Made by a program: the position numbers and the translations under genes
NCBI GenBank assembly: GCA_036523795.1
Contig: DATDDN010000103.1
Location: forward strand, 1-36,442
Source: 39-52-133 sp036523795
GTDB taxonomy: Bacteria > Pseudomonadota > Gammaproteobacteria > Burkholderiales > Gallionellaceae
Reading direction: 5' to 3'
Length of the DNA: 36,442 nt
Shown here: piece after piece, positions 14,329 to 21,874 of the stretch
How the letters are laid out: every line of letters begins with the position of its first letter
How positions within the stretch are numbered: the first letter of the stretch is position 1
The notes under the pieces: model-generated
Databases searched by the model: none
What the model was told of the DNA's origin: nothing
What the model saw: only the letters and a program-made list of their open reading frames with translations

Positions 14329-14811
14329 ATGCCAACCTTTGTATATATGACGCGTTGTGATGGTTGCGGAGAGTGCGTTGACATCTGCCCGTCCGACATC
14401 ATGCACATCGACAAGAAGCTGCGTCGTGCTTACAACATCGAACCCAGCATGTGCTGGGAATGCTATTCCTGTGTGAAAGCATGTCCTCATCAAGCGATTG
14501 ACGTGCGCGGCTATGCCGACTTTGCACCATTGGGACACAGTGTCCGAGTGATCCGTGATGAAGAGAAAGGCACGATTGCATGGCGCATCAAGTTCCGCAA
14601 CGGCAAGAAAGATATGGAGCTGCTGGCGCCGATCACGACCAAGCCATGGGGCTCTGCGACACCGGACCTCGCAAAGGTGCCCGCCCCCAGCAAGGAGATG
14701 CGAGACAGCCAACTGTTGTTTAATGAGCCTAAATATATCCGTATGGATGACGGTGGGTTGCACACACTGCAATCTAATGGCTTGGAGATTAAAGTAGGGG
14801 TGCAATACTGA
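14329..14811 (+). CDS. aprB: AprB, iron-sulfur subunit of APS reductase
   Basis: This is a 160-aa protein starting at ATG 14329 after AGAGGAG. Two ferredoxin motifs are visible: C10-x2-C13-x2-C16-x3-C20-P and C42-x2-C45-x2-C48-x3-C52-P, for two [4Fe-4S] clusters. A long C-terminal extension (about residues 70-160) would wrap AprA. The stop TGA shares one base with the aprA ATG. It transfers electrons between the AprA flavin and the membrane partner AprM. Confidence 0.96.
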   Translation: MPTFVYMTRCDGCGECVDICPSDIMHIDKKLRRAYNIEPSMCWECYSCVKACPHQAIDVRGYADFAPLGHSVRVIRDEEKGTIAWRIKFRNGKKDMELLAPITTKPWGSATPDLAKVPAPSKEMRDSQLLFNEPKYIRMDDGGLHTLQSNGLEIKVGVQY

Positions 14812-16718
14812 TGAGCTACTCGACAATTATTGAAGACAATATCGATATCCTGGTTGTAGGTGCGGGCCTGGGCGGAACCGGTGCAGCATTTGAAGCAAGG
14901 TATTGGGGGCAGAACAAGAAGATCGTTATCGCCGAAAAGGCAAACATCATGCGTTCTGGTGCGGTAGCACAGGGCCTGTATGCGATCAACTGCTACATGG
15001 GTACGCGCTTTGGCGAGAACAATCCTGAAGATCATGTGCGCTATGCACGTATCGACCTGATGGGTATGGTGCGTGAAGACTTGCTGTTTGATATGGCACG
15101 CCACGTAGATTCCGCTGTGCATAACTTTGAAGAGTGGGGCCTGCCCATCATGCGCGATGAGAAGAAGGGTTCTTTCCTGCGCGAAGGCCGTTGGCAGATC
15201 ATGATTCATGGTGAATCCTACAAGCCTATCGTTGCTGAAGCAGCGAAGAAGTCAGCTGACAAGGTTTTCAACCGTATCTGCGTAACTCACCTGCTGATGG
15301 ATGAGTCCAAGGAAAACCGCGTTGCTGGTGCCGTAGGCTTTAATGTCCGCACTGGTAACTACCATGTGTTCAAGTCCAAGACCGTTGTCTGTGGTGCCGG
15401 TGGTGCTTCCAACATCTTCAAGCCGCGCTCTGTCGGTGAAGGCGCAGGTCGTGTCTGGTACGCACCGTGGTCTTCCGGTTCTGCATATGGCCTGATGATC
15501 GAGGCCGGCGCAAAGATGACGCAAATGGAAAACCGTATCGTGCTGGCTCGCTTCAAGGACGGTTATGGTCCAGTAGGCGCCTACTTCCTGCACCTCAAGA
15601 CCTATACTCAGAATGCCTATGGTGAAGAGTATGAGTCCAAGTGGTTCCCGGCTCTCCAGCAAATGGTTGGTAAGGAGTATCTGGATCCGGAAGTGTCGCA
15701 CAGAACGCACCGTCCGATCCCGACCTGCCTGCGTAACCACGCGATCATCAACGAGGTAAACGCTGGTCGCGGCCCGATTCACATGGTCACCATGGAAGCC
15801 TTCCAGGATCCTCATCTGGAGGAGATCGGCTGGCACAACTTCCTGGGCATGACCGTTGGTCAGGCTGTGCTTTGGGCTGCAACTGACGTTGATCCCAAGT
15901 ACGAAAACCCTGAGCTGACTACCTCCGAGCCTTATGTGATGGGTTCGCATGCTACCGGTTGCGGTGCCTGGTGTTCCGGCCCCGAAGATATCTCTCCGAA
16001 GGAATACTTCTGGGGCTATAACCGAATGACGACCATTGAAGGCCTGTTCGGCGCTGGTGATGCGGTAGGCGGTACACCTCACGCCTTCTCGTCCGGTTCT
16101 TTCACGGAAGGTCGTCTGGCTGCCAAGGCTGCCTGCAAATATATTGACGATGGCAAAGCAGAAGGCATCCGTGTTTCTGATGCTCAGATTGAGCGTCGCA
16201 AGGAGCAGATCTACAAGCCGCTGGAAACTTACCGTGTGTTCAGCAATGAAGTGGTTGCTGGTACCGTCAATCCTAACTTCATCAATCCAAGACAGGGTCT
16301 GGATCGTTTGCAGAAACTGATGGATGAGTACTGCGGTGGTTTTGGCGTAAACTACATGACCAACGACAAGCTCCTGAACATCGGTCTGAAGAAGATGTCG
16401 ATTCTGGGTGAAGATCTGGAAAAGGTTGCTGCGTCAGATATCCATGAACTGCTGCGTGCATGGGAACTGAAGCATCGCTTCCTGACTTCTGAAAGCGTCT
16501 TCCACCATACGCTGTTCCGTAAGGAAACACGTTGGCCGGGTTACTACTACCGTGGTGACGTAATGAAGCTGGATGATCAGAACTGGCACGTGCTGACCGT
16601 TTCCCGTCGTGATCCCAAGACGGGTGAGTACACGATGGAAAAAGCACCGCTCTACCACCTGGTAGGTGAAGTCGAGGATAAGGCGCTGGCTGAACTGAAA
16701 GCTAAAGGTGTGCACTAA
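14811..16718 (+). CDS. aprA: AprA, flavoprotein subunit of dissimilatory APS reductase
   Basis: This is a 635-aa protein of the usual length. It has the N-terminal FAD-binding motif DILVVGAGLGGTGAAFEA at residues 11-28 and the family sequences MRSGAVAQGLYAINCYMG, ATGCGAWCSG and GLFGAGDAVGGTPHAFSSGS. In lithotrophs AprBA oxidises sulfite plus AMP to APS, which Sat converts to ATP and sulfate. The third-position base use is more T-rich and even than in the neighbouring regulatory genes, as expected for strong expression. A clear terminator follows. Confidence 0.97.
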   Translation: MSYSTIIEDNIDILVVGAGLGGTGAAFEARYWGQNKKIVIAEKANIMRSGAVAQGLYAINCYMGTRFGENNPEDHVRYARIDLMGMVREDLLFDMARHVDSAVHNFEEWGLPIMRDEKKGSFLREGRWQIMIHGESYKPIVAEAAKKSADKVFNRICVTHLLMDESKENRVAGAVGFNVRTGNYHVFKSKTVVCGAGGASNIFKPRSVGEGAGRVWYAPWSSGSAYGLMIEAGAKMTQMENRIVLARFKDGYGPVGAYFLHLKTYTQNAYGEEYESKWFPALQQMVGKEYLDPEVSHRTHRPIPTCLRNHAIINEVNAGRGPIHMVTMEAFQDPHLEEIGWHNFLGMTVGQAVLWAATDVDPKYENPELTTSEPYVMGSHATGCGAWCSGPEDISPKEYFWGYNRMTTIEGLFGAGDAVGGTPHAFSSGSFTEGRLAAKAACKYIDDGKAEGIRVSDAQIERRKEQIYKPLETYRVFSNEVVAGTVNPNFINPRQGLDRLQKLMDEYCGGFGVNYMTNDKLLNIGLKKMSILGEDLEKVAASDIHELLRAWELKHRFLTSESVFHHTLFRKETRWPGYYYRGDVMKLDDQNWHVLTVSRRDPKTGEYTMEKAPLYHLVGEVEDKALAELKAKGVH

Positions 16719-16798
16719 GCAAATGCAGGCCTGATTTGCCGGTTTGTGAAATCAATCAGGTCATAAAATATTTGCTGCGGTAATTTGTTGGTGTGCTG

Positions 16799-16834
16799 AA
16801 AAAGGACCGGCATATTTTGTTGGTCCTTTTTTTG
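16799..16834 (+). terminator. Terminator of aprMBA
   Basis: The stem AAAAAGGACC (16799-16808) / GGTCCTTTTT (16822-16831) continues into a T-tract. It lies 80 bases after the aprA stop. The A-rich left arm allows termination in both directions. Confidence 0.88.
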
Positions 16835-16901
16835 TCTATTCAGAGAGTGGGTTGCCTCGCTATAGACGCAATTTTGAAACACTGTGTATGTGAGATACTT
16901 T

Positions 16902-17252
16902 ATGAATATTCTTGAAAGAACTGATGCAGAGATTTTAGAGTTGGCCAACCCTATGTGGGCTGATCTTATCAAGTACTCTAACGAAGGGAATTACGGTGCA
17001 TTTACGCGTAATTTTTCCTCCTCATTCATACAGGGCGCGAATGAAATTGAAATGGGCAAGCAGTTTGCCCGAAGCGACCTGGCAAAAAACCTGTCCGAAG
17101 ATTACTCGTATCTGGGCATGATACGCCGTGGCGAATATGTCACTGTTTTATATAAGGTTATAAACAAGAAAAATAACAGCGAATGGCTGGGAAGGCTGGT
17201 GCTGGGTTATGAAAACGACAAGGTGAAAATTTTTGGCGCCACCCTGTTCTAG
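16902..17252 (+). CDS. Unrecognised 116-aa protein downstream of aprA
   Basis: ATG 16902 (MNILERTDAEI) is the likely start; GTG 16884 in the same frame is possible, and neither has a strong ribosome binding site. The protein starts with a helical stretch and ends with alternating strands (VTVLYKVINKK...WLGRLVLGYENDKVKIFGATLF). That layout is reminiscent of small cystatin/NTF2-like folds, though I cannot confirm it. It has no cysteine, signal or membrane segment. It is the first gene of a set with an FKBP, a TPR protein and a HIT protein. Confidence 0.75.
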   Translation: MNILERTDAEILELANPMWADLIKYSNEGNYGAFTRNFSSSFIQGANEIEMGKQFARSDLAKNLSEDYSYLGMIRRGEYVTVLYKVINKKNNSEWLGRLVLGYENDKVKIFGATLF

Positions 17253-17287
17253 GCAAGTTACATTTATTAAGTAGGTTGAATCCAGTT

Positions 17288-17797
17288 ATGTCAGACACAA
17301 TTGAAGACGAAAAATTCGTCGAATTAAATTACAAGGTCATCGATAACAAGACCGGTGACATATTGATTACTGTGGATTACCCCCTGGGTTATGTGCATGG
17401 TGTCAATGACGTGATGTCAGAAGACGTGACGAGAGCTCTGTATGGCAAGAAGGTGGGTGATGTAATCGAAGTGCCCGTGGACACCAGGCTGTTATATGGT
17501 GAGAGAGATGAATCTCTGGTGTTTACCGATCGCATCGAGAATGTTCCTGAGGAATATCGCGAAATTGGCATGACCATCACCATGGAAAATGAAAAGGGCG
17601 AGCCCAGGAATTTTATCGTCACTCGTATGGATGATAAGACATTGACCATTGATGGGAATAATCCGCTTTGCGGTAGAGAGGTCACGTTCAAGTTGGAGGT
17701 TCTGTCTATCCGTGACGCGACCGATGAAGAGATTGACCTTGGCGGAGCGGTTGGCGCCAATCCTGACTTAAACGAAATACTCGACCGGGCACAATGA
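17288..17797 (+). CDS. SlyD-like FKBP-type peptidyl-prolyl isomerase
   Basis: This is a 169-aa protein starting at ATG 17288; an in-frame TTG lies at 17276. The SlyD-like pattern is visible: an N-terminal FKBP half (VELNYKVID), DYPLGYVHGVNDVMSEDVTRALYGKKVGDVIEVPV as the FKBP strand, and an insert-in-flap region with TRMDDKTLTIDGNNPLCGREVTFKLEVLSIRDAT at the end. The NPLCGREVTF motif is highly typical of SlyD-type FKBPs (NHPLAGKxLxF). The His-rich metal tail of E. coli SlyD is missing. It probably assists folding of a client in this group or of the neighbouring apr enzymes. Its stop overlaps the next start (ATGA). Confidence 0.88.
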   Translation: MSDTIEDEKFVELNYKVIDNKTGDILITVDYPLGYVHGVNDVMSEDVTRALYGKKVGDVIEVPVDTRLLYGERDESLVFTDRIENVPEEYREIGMTITMENEKGEPRNFIVTRMDDKTLTIDGNNPLCGREVTFKLEVLSIRDATDEEIDLGGAVGANPDLNEILDRAQ

Positions 17798-18858
17798 AAT
17801 TCTCGACAAATTACATAATTTATCCTGAGAACAGGGCTCTGGAGCGCGCAATAGAAAGTTCCATCAGTCTGTTGAGTGAAGAGGTGGCTGCCGCTTCTGC
17901 GCCGGATACGAAAATTGCTGTGGCGGATAATTTCCTTTACACACGAGGGAATTTTGAGCAGCACCGTTTCAGCTCGAAGATCTTTGAAAATCTGCGTGAG
18001 GTGCTTGAGGCATCGCTGACAGGCACTTCTGCTGCAGGTGCTTCAGTCCAACCCATAAACCGTGACCAGGAGCCGCTAGCCTGGGCTGAGGCACAGAACA
18101 AGCTCGGAAATGTGCTTGCTGCCTTGGGGCAGCTACGACGGGACGCTCAATCGTTTGAACGTGCGATTCTGTGTTTTGACCATGCCCTGGAGGTGTACAG
18201 CCAGGAAAGCACGCCATTGGAGTGGGCCGCTACGCAATATAACCTGGGCACGGCAAACCAGGCGCTGGGCCGGCTGACCGAGGCTACCAGGCCTTTGAAA
18301 GTGGCTGTGGATGCCTATACCAATGCTTTGCTGGTGTGGACGCGAGAAAATTCGCCGGAAAACTGGATGTTTGCGATGCATCAGTTGGGTAACACGTTTT
18401 ATGAATTCGGAAAGTTGCTTAAAGGCAACCGCCAGTTCCAGAAATCGGTTGTTGCCTACAAGAATGCACTTGCCGTGCTCGATGCAGATAATTATGCCCT
18501 CGAGTTAACAGCAACTCATAATAACCGTGCTGTCGTACTGCATCATCTTGGCGAGTCTGAAGCGAACGCTGCACGCCTGGAAGAGGCAATCAGGTCCTAT
18601 GAGAAGGCGGTTACGGTCAGCATGGAGCAGCAGCTGCCCATCCACCTCGCGGTACTGTGCAGAGTCAACAAGGCGACCGCACAGAATTCGCTGGCAGAAT
18701 TGACGAATGATGCTCGTCTTGCCGACGAGGTCGCCGATGAGTTTGAAGTAATTATCGAGTGTTTCTCGCATGCTCTGCAGCCGCTTTGTTTAAGGCATTG
18801 CAGGGAGCAAATGGATAAGGCAAGATCCATGGAGCTTGCCAGTAGTGCAAGCCGTTGA
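17794..18858 (+). CDS. Tetratricopeptide-repeat protein
   Basis: This is a 354-aa soluble protein. The start ATG 17794 overlaps the FKBP stop. At least four TPR-like helix pairs are visible between residues 88 and 300, for example WAEAQNKLGNVLAALGQ, WAATQYNLGTANQALGR, WMFAMHQLGNTFYEFGK and LTATHNNRAVVLHHLGE. Each is followed by a second helix of the type SYEKAVTV. The roughly 45-60 residue spacing between copies exceeds that of standard 34-residue TPRs, resembling TPR repeats with inserted helices. It is likely a protein-interaction scaffold working with the coupled FKBP. No signal peptide is present. Confidence 0.87.
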   Translation: MKFSTNYIIYPENRALERAIESSISLLSEEVAAASAPDTKIAVADNFLYTRGNFEQHRFSSKIFENLREVLEASLTGTSAAGASVQPINRDQEPLAWAEAQNKLGNVLAALGQLRRDAQSFERAILCFDHALEVYSQESTPLEWAATQYNLGTANQALGRLTEATRPLKVAVDAYTNALLVWTRENSPENWMFAMHQLGNTFYEFGKLLKGNRQFQKSVVAYKNALAVLDADNYALELTATHNNRAVVLHHLGESEANAARLEEAIRSYEKAVTVSMEQQLPIHLAVLCRVNKATAQNSLAELTNDARLADEVADEFEVIIECFSHALQPLCLRHCREQMDKARSMELASSASR

Positions 18859-18868
18859 TACGGGGAAG

Positions 18869-19276
18869 ATGTTTGTGACAGCAACAGAAAAAAAGCGGGA
18901 TCCGAACAATCCATGTCTGTTCTGTGTAGACCCTCGTGGCGTATCGCTGGAGCGTGAACTGGCTTACAGTGCGCGTGATACCTACCCGGCTAGCCCGGGG
19001 CACACCCTGGTTATTCCGCGGCGCCATGTAGCCAGTTTTTTTGATCTGACGCCCGAAGAGGTTCATGCCTGCATGGGGCTGATCACCGAGGAGCGCATAC
19101 GACTGGATGAGGAGTTCAAGCCCGATGGTTACAATATTGGCGTCAATGTGGGGCCCGCTGCCGGGCAGAGTATCTTCCATGTCCATATTCACCTCATCCC
19201 CCGCTACAAGGGTGATGTTGAGAACCCCCAGGGCGGGGTCAGGCACGTGACCAAAAAGGGGCATTACACGCGCTAG
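18869..19276 (+). CDS. HIT-family hydrolase or nucleotidyl-binding protein
   Basis: The protein has about 135 aa. The family motif HVHIHLIPR (H-phi-H-phi-H) is present near the C-terminus, with CLFC at the start of the domain and SPGHTLVIPRRHV in the middle, all typical of histidine-triad proteins. ATG 18869 is the preferred start; TTG 18836 inside the TPR gene and GTG 18875 are alternatives. HIT proteins cleave nucleotide phosphoramidates or dinucleoside polyphosphates. Adenylylated sulfur intermediates such as APS are plausible substrates next to aprBA and sat: some HIT proteins hydrolyse APS. That link is inference. Confidence 0.9.
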   Translation: MFVTATEKKRDPNNPCLFCVDPRGVSLERELAYSARDTYPASPGHTLVIPRRHVASFFDLTPEEVHACMGLITEERIRLDEEFKPDGYNIGVNVGPAAGQSIFHVHIHLIPRYKGDVENPQGGVRHVTKKGHYTR

Positions 19277-19355
19277 AGAGTTTAGTCAGCTTAGTGGGAG
19301 GGGCTGGCAGCCTGAAGTACTACCTCCCGTTTTCAACCAGCAAGGAGATGTGAGC

Positions 19356-19526
19356 ATGAGTGATGAAAAGAAGCCGTTTTGCCGTCCCAAAATCCCCGAT
19401 GGCCACGCATTCCGTGTGACAACACGTCAAAAAGAGATCACACCCGGAAAATTTTTTGTTGGCTATGAGACAACCTGGGATCCAATCCAGAAGGAAGTTG
19501 CATACCAGACCCCCAAGAAGCCCTAA
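19356..19526 (+). CDS. 56-aa small protein of unknown function
   Basis: An open frame runs from ATG 19356 to TAA 19526 with a strong AAGGAG ten bases upstream. The peptide starts MSDEKKPFCRPKIPDGHAFR and ends in AYQTPKKP. It is basic, with one cysteine and no membrane segment. A sharp terminator follows within 25 bases, supporting a real gene. It may be the last gene of the FKBP-TPR-HIT set. No family is recognised. Confidence 0.65.
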   Translation: MSDEKKPFCRPKIPDGHAFRVTTRQKEITPGKFFVGYETTWDPIQKEVAYQTPKKP

Positions 19527-19550
19527 GCCAGTCAACTTGTCTGGGTTATA

Positions 19551-19580
19551 AAAGCACGCTGCACAGCGTGCTTTTTTTTG
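19551..19580 (+). terminator. Terminator after the 56-aa gene
   Basis: The stem AAAGCACGCTG (19551-19561) / CAGCGTGCTTT (19564-19574) has a two-base loop and continues into T's. It is a canonical rho-independent terminator for the + strand set and may also serve the convergent DUF4279-like gene. Confidence 0.9.
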
Positions 19581-19594
19581 CGCCGACTTAACGC

Positions 19595-20011
19595 TTAGCT
19601 GCGCTCGGCGAGCTGGTAATCCACATTGATAAAAGCGCCAATATCGGCAAGAAAACGAATCGCTCTGGCGCCAAATCCGAAGTCCGGAACCGCTTCATTC
19701 TTGTCAGTGGACAAGACCAGAACCACGCCGATTCTGGGCGACAGGTTGTGGCTTTTCGTCACCTGCAGGATTTTTTCCTTGGCAGGCTCAAGTTTCTTGA
19801 TGATGGTGTCAGTCATCTTGTAAAGGTCAATGCTGTCCGTCATCATCTCCGTTGATAGCTCCCATGAGCTGATCACCGGCTTATCCAGCGGGCTGCGTGC
19901 GCCAGACGCATCGACTGAGGTCGGTTCGATACCAAGCAGGCGTGTGACGTGATCGGGATCGAAGTGATATCCGCTGAGTGCGAAATAAACGCGTGCTTTA
20001 TTCGGTGCCAA
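19595..20011 (-). CDS. DUF4279-like protein
   Basis: This is a 138-aa soluble protein. The start sequence ARVYFALSGYHFDPDHVTRLLGIEPT and a central SSWELSTEM match the DUF4279 pattern, a small alpha/beta family of unknown function. The start is TTG 20011, supported by GAGGG seven bases upstream; no ATG is available. It is a single gene, convergent with the preceding set. Confidence 0.8.
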   Translation of the reverse strand: MAPNKARVYFALSGYHFDPDHVTRLLGIEPTSVDASGARSPLDKPVISSWELSTEMMTDSIDLYKMTDTIIKKLEPAKEKILQVTKSHNLSPRIGVVLVLSTDKNEAVPDFGFGARAIRFLADIGAFINVDYQLAERS

Positions 20012-20150
20012 TTTATTACCCTCATCAAATGAATGTAAACAGAGATGAGGGATTATAGTGCAGGCGATGATGGTTGGCTTGGCCAGCGTAGCGGTTTGCT
20101 CTGTGATGCTTGCTCCGCAGCAGGGTAAGCTTCACATCGTTGGCTGTGCC

Positions 20151-20223
20151 CAGGCTCCATGTTGGATGGAGCCTGAAATGAATTTCACGGGGCGCAGAAT
20201 TACGCAGGACCACAGAATGTGGT
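20151..20223 (-). terminator. Inverted repeats downstream of the rhodanese gene
   Basis: The perfect 10-bp stem CAGGCTCCAT (20151-20160) / ATGGAGCCTG (20166-20175) has a five-base loop. A smaller one, ACCACA/TGTGGT, lies at 20209-20223. Neither has a U-run. They are the only candidates for ending the metallophosphoesterase-rhodanese transcript. The rest of 20012-20238 shows no gene. Confidence 0.5.
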
Positions 20224-20238
20224 TAGTTCAACTCAAGG

Positions 20239-20625
20239 TCAGGTCTGTGACCACGGCAAGCCTGCATGACGCCAGCCGTTATGAGAGTTGCGATGGTGCT
20301 CTTCATCCAGATCGCCCTCGAAGCCGTTGAGCACGTTATACACTTCCTGAAGCCCGGCTTTCTCCAGCACAAGTCCTGCATCCACCGAGCGTCTGCCCGA
20401 GCGGCAGATCAGCACCACGGGGCGGTTCATGCTCGCAGCTTTCTTCACGTGAGCGACGAAGTCGGGGTTGATTTCCCAATCCGGCCCGTCCACCCAGGGA
20501 ATCAGCAACGAGCCTTCGGGATGACCGACGAACAGGTGTTCCATTTCGCTGCGCACGTCAATGAATACGGCCTCGGGGTTGGCCCGCAGATAATCAAAGG
20601 CCTGCTGGGGAGTCAGGTGCTGCAT
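20239..20625 (-). CDS. Single-domain rhodanese sulfurtransferase
   Basis: This is a 128-aa protein starting at ATG 20625 after TAGGAGG. The rhodanese fold is clear: AVFIDVRSEMEHLFVGHPEGS (CH2A motif) and the active-site loop CRSGRRS with persulfide-forming C74. An unusual WVDGPDWEINPDF segment lies between, as in rhodaneses of sulfur oxidisers. It could feed sulfane sulfur to TusA and DsrE2, although it is not in their operon here. The start of a metallophosphoesterase gene lies upstream on the same strand. Confidence 0.92.
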   Translation of the reverse strand: MQHLTPQQAFDYLRANPEAVFIDVRSEMEHLFVGHPEGSLLIPWVDGPDWEINPDFVAHVKKAASMNRPVVLICRSGRRSVDAGLVLEKAGLQEVYNVLNGFEGDLDEEHHRNSHNGWRHAGLPWSQT

Positions 20626-20775
20626 GGCGGCCTCCTAGTAACAGGGTGCGAAGCACCATGTTTCGCTCAATCCCCTTCGCTGTCAAGCCGGCCCCCAAGT
20701 GCTCGCTCGCGATCGATTGGCAATTAACGAACGCTGAAAAGCGCGTGAGGCTCGTTAGCGGACACCTGCTGCAAC

Positions 20776-21330
20776 TCAGGCGTCGGCCACCTCCGGCTCC
20801 TTGTGTGTGCCCAAGGTACGAATTTCGAACTGCATGGTGTCGAGATCCCCCATGATCCAGGTGCAGGGAGCGATGATGCCGGGGGCGTCAATGCCGGCCA
20901 CCGTGCCGGGATTGGCCAGGATGGACGTGCCGCCCCGGATGTTGCGTTGTTGCACGACCTCGGCCTTGTGGCTGTGACCGCAGCACACCAGGTCGTAGTC
21001 GCCGGTGCATGCCATGGCGTGGCCGTAATGCGGGTAGTGGGTAATGAAGATACGGCGGCCGCCCAGCTCAATACTGGCGTCCATGCCGTAATATTTGAAT
21101 TGGCCGCTGGATTTGACCATCATCCGGTGCAAGGCCATCTGGTCGCCGATGTTGTTGCCGTGCACGGCGTGGATGGGCAGGCCGATCTTGAGAGTGGCGC
21201 GCAGAGTGTGCGCGCCGATCAGGTCGCCGCAATGAATCACTGCTTCCGCACCCTCCGCATGAGCTGCACTCACAGCCGCCAGCAGTGGCTTGGAGCGATC
21301 ATGGCTATCGGAAACGATGCAGATTTTCAT
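20776..21330 (-). CDS. YfcE/MJ0936-type metallophosphoesterase
   Basis: This is a 184-aa calcineurin-like phosphoesterase. The metal ligands are visible in order: CIVSDSHDR (D8, H10), IHCGDLIG, VHGNNIGDQ, THYPHYG and CCGHSHKAE. The length matches YfcE (184 aa in E. coli). It likely cleaves phosphodiesters; the substrate is unknown. Its promoter region has the palindrome and -10 spacing of the sulfur-oxidation promoters, hinting at co-regulation with soe and tusA. The rhodanese gene lies 150 bases downstream. Confidence 0.9.
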   Translation of the reverse strand: MKICIVSDSHDRSKPLLAAVSAAHAEGAEAVIHCGDLIGAHTLRATLKIGLPIHAVHGNNIGDQMALHRMMVKSSGQFKYYGMDASIELGGRRIFITHYPHYGHAMACTGDYDLVCCGHSHKAEVVQQRNIRGGTSILANPGTVAGIDAPGIIAPCTWIMGDLDTMQFEIRTLGTHKEPEVADA

Positions 21331-21425
21331 TAACTCTCTATCGGGCTGAAATCCAGATCAGGCACGCGTCCCCGCGTGCTTGAACAGCTGAAACCGCCGC
21401 TATTAGGCGCAATTGGCCGGTGGGG

Positions 21426-21471
21426 TGTCTATAACTATATAGGGGGGTGATCAGATACCCCAATTGGGGGG
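21426..21471 (-). promoter_or_regulatory. Predicted promoter of the metallophosphoesterase gene
   Basis: The inverted repeat TACCCC-AATT-GGGGGG (21456-21471, centre 21463.5) is followed, on the minus strand, by exactly 30 nt and TATAGA (21433-21428). This is the geometry of the tusA and soeA promoters. The additional CACCCCCC (minus strand, 21449-21442) sits between them near the -35 position. Confidence 0.6.
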
Positions 21472-21650
21472 TGGTTTTTAACCAGAGTGATTAGTCTGCA
21501 CTCTCCCCGCCCTAAATGGTACTGACACGCTGGCAAGGGTGTTGGCGCCTCACAAATTTGCGCTTGCTCAAATGGTTACAATTTGCTAAGTTTGCGAAAG
21601 TAGCTATATCGGGGGGTGTTGTCATAACCCGCTTGGGGGGTGTGGTTTTA
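21435..21650. repeat. Duplicated G6 palindrome module in a 544-base spacer
   Basis: Two related blocks of about 46 bases lie 169 bases apart: 21435-21480 and 21604-21650. Both read CTATAT, one base, GGGGGGTG, N5, ATAMCCC, N4, GGGGGGTG, then a T-rich stretch ending TTTTA. Each combines an inverted repeat with an extra direct half-site 24 bases away. The spacer 21331-21874 between the metallophosphoesterase and the kinase holds no convincing gene. The second copy lies about 240 bases before the earliest kinase start and may serve autoregulation. Confidence 0.65.
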
Positions 21651-21874
21651 ATCCTCTTTGACTACCAATATTGCATTGCCTGTCGCAATTTCTGCTGCGT
21701 TATGCTGTCTGAATTTGCAGGTATGGCAGTTGGCTAAGGTGTCTCAGAACCGCGCAAGTTTTTCATGTTGTGGTGGCCGGCATTGATTGGTCTGGCAGCG
21801 TGCGCGGCAAGGTGCGAAACCATTCTGCGATGTAGGCAACTCAGGCCCTGCGCGGCGTCACGGGGCGGTGTCCG

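Noticed and set aside
21516..21737. A 73-codon frame in the spacer before the kinase
   Set aside because: It runs through the repeated G6 module and has no ribosome binding site; the composition looks random.
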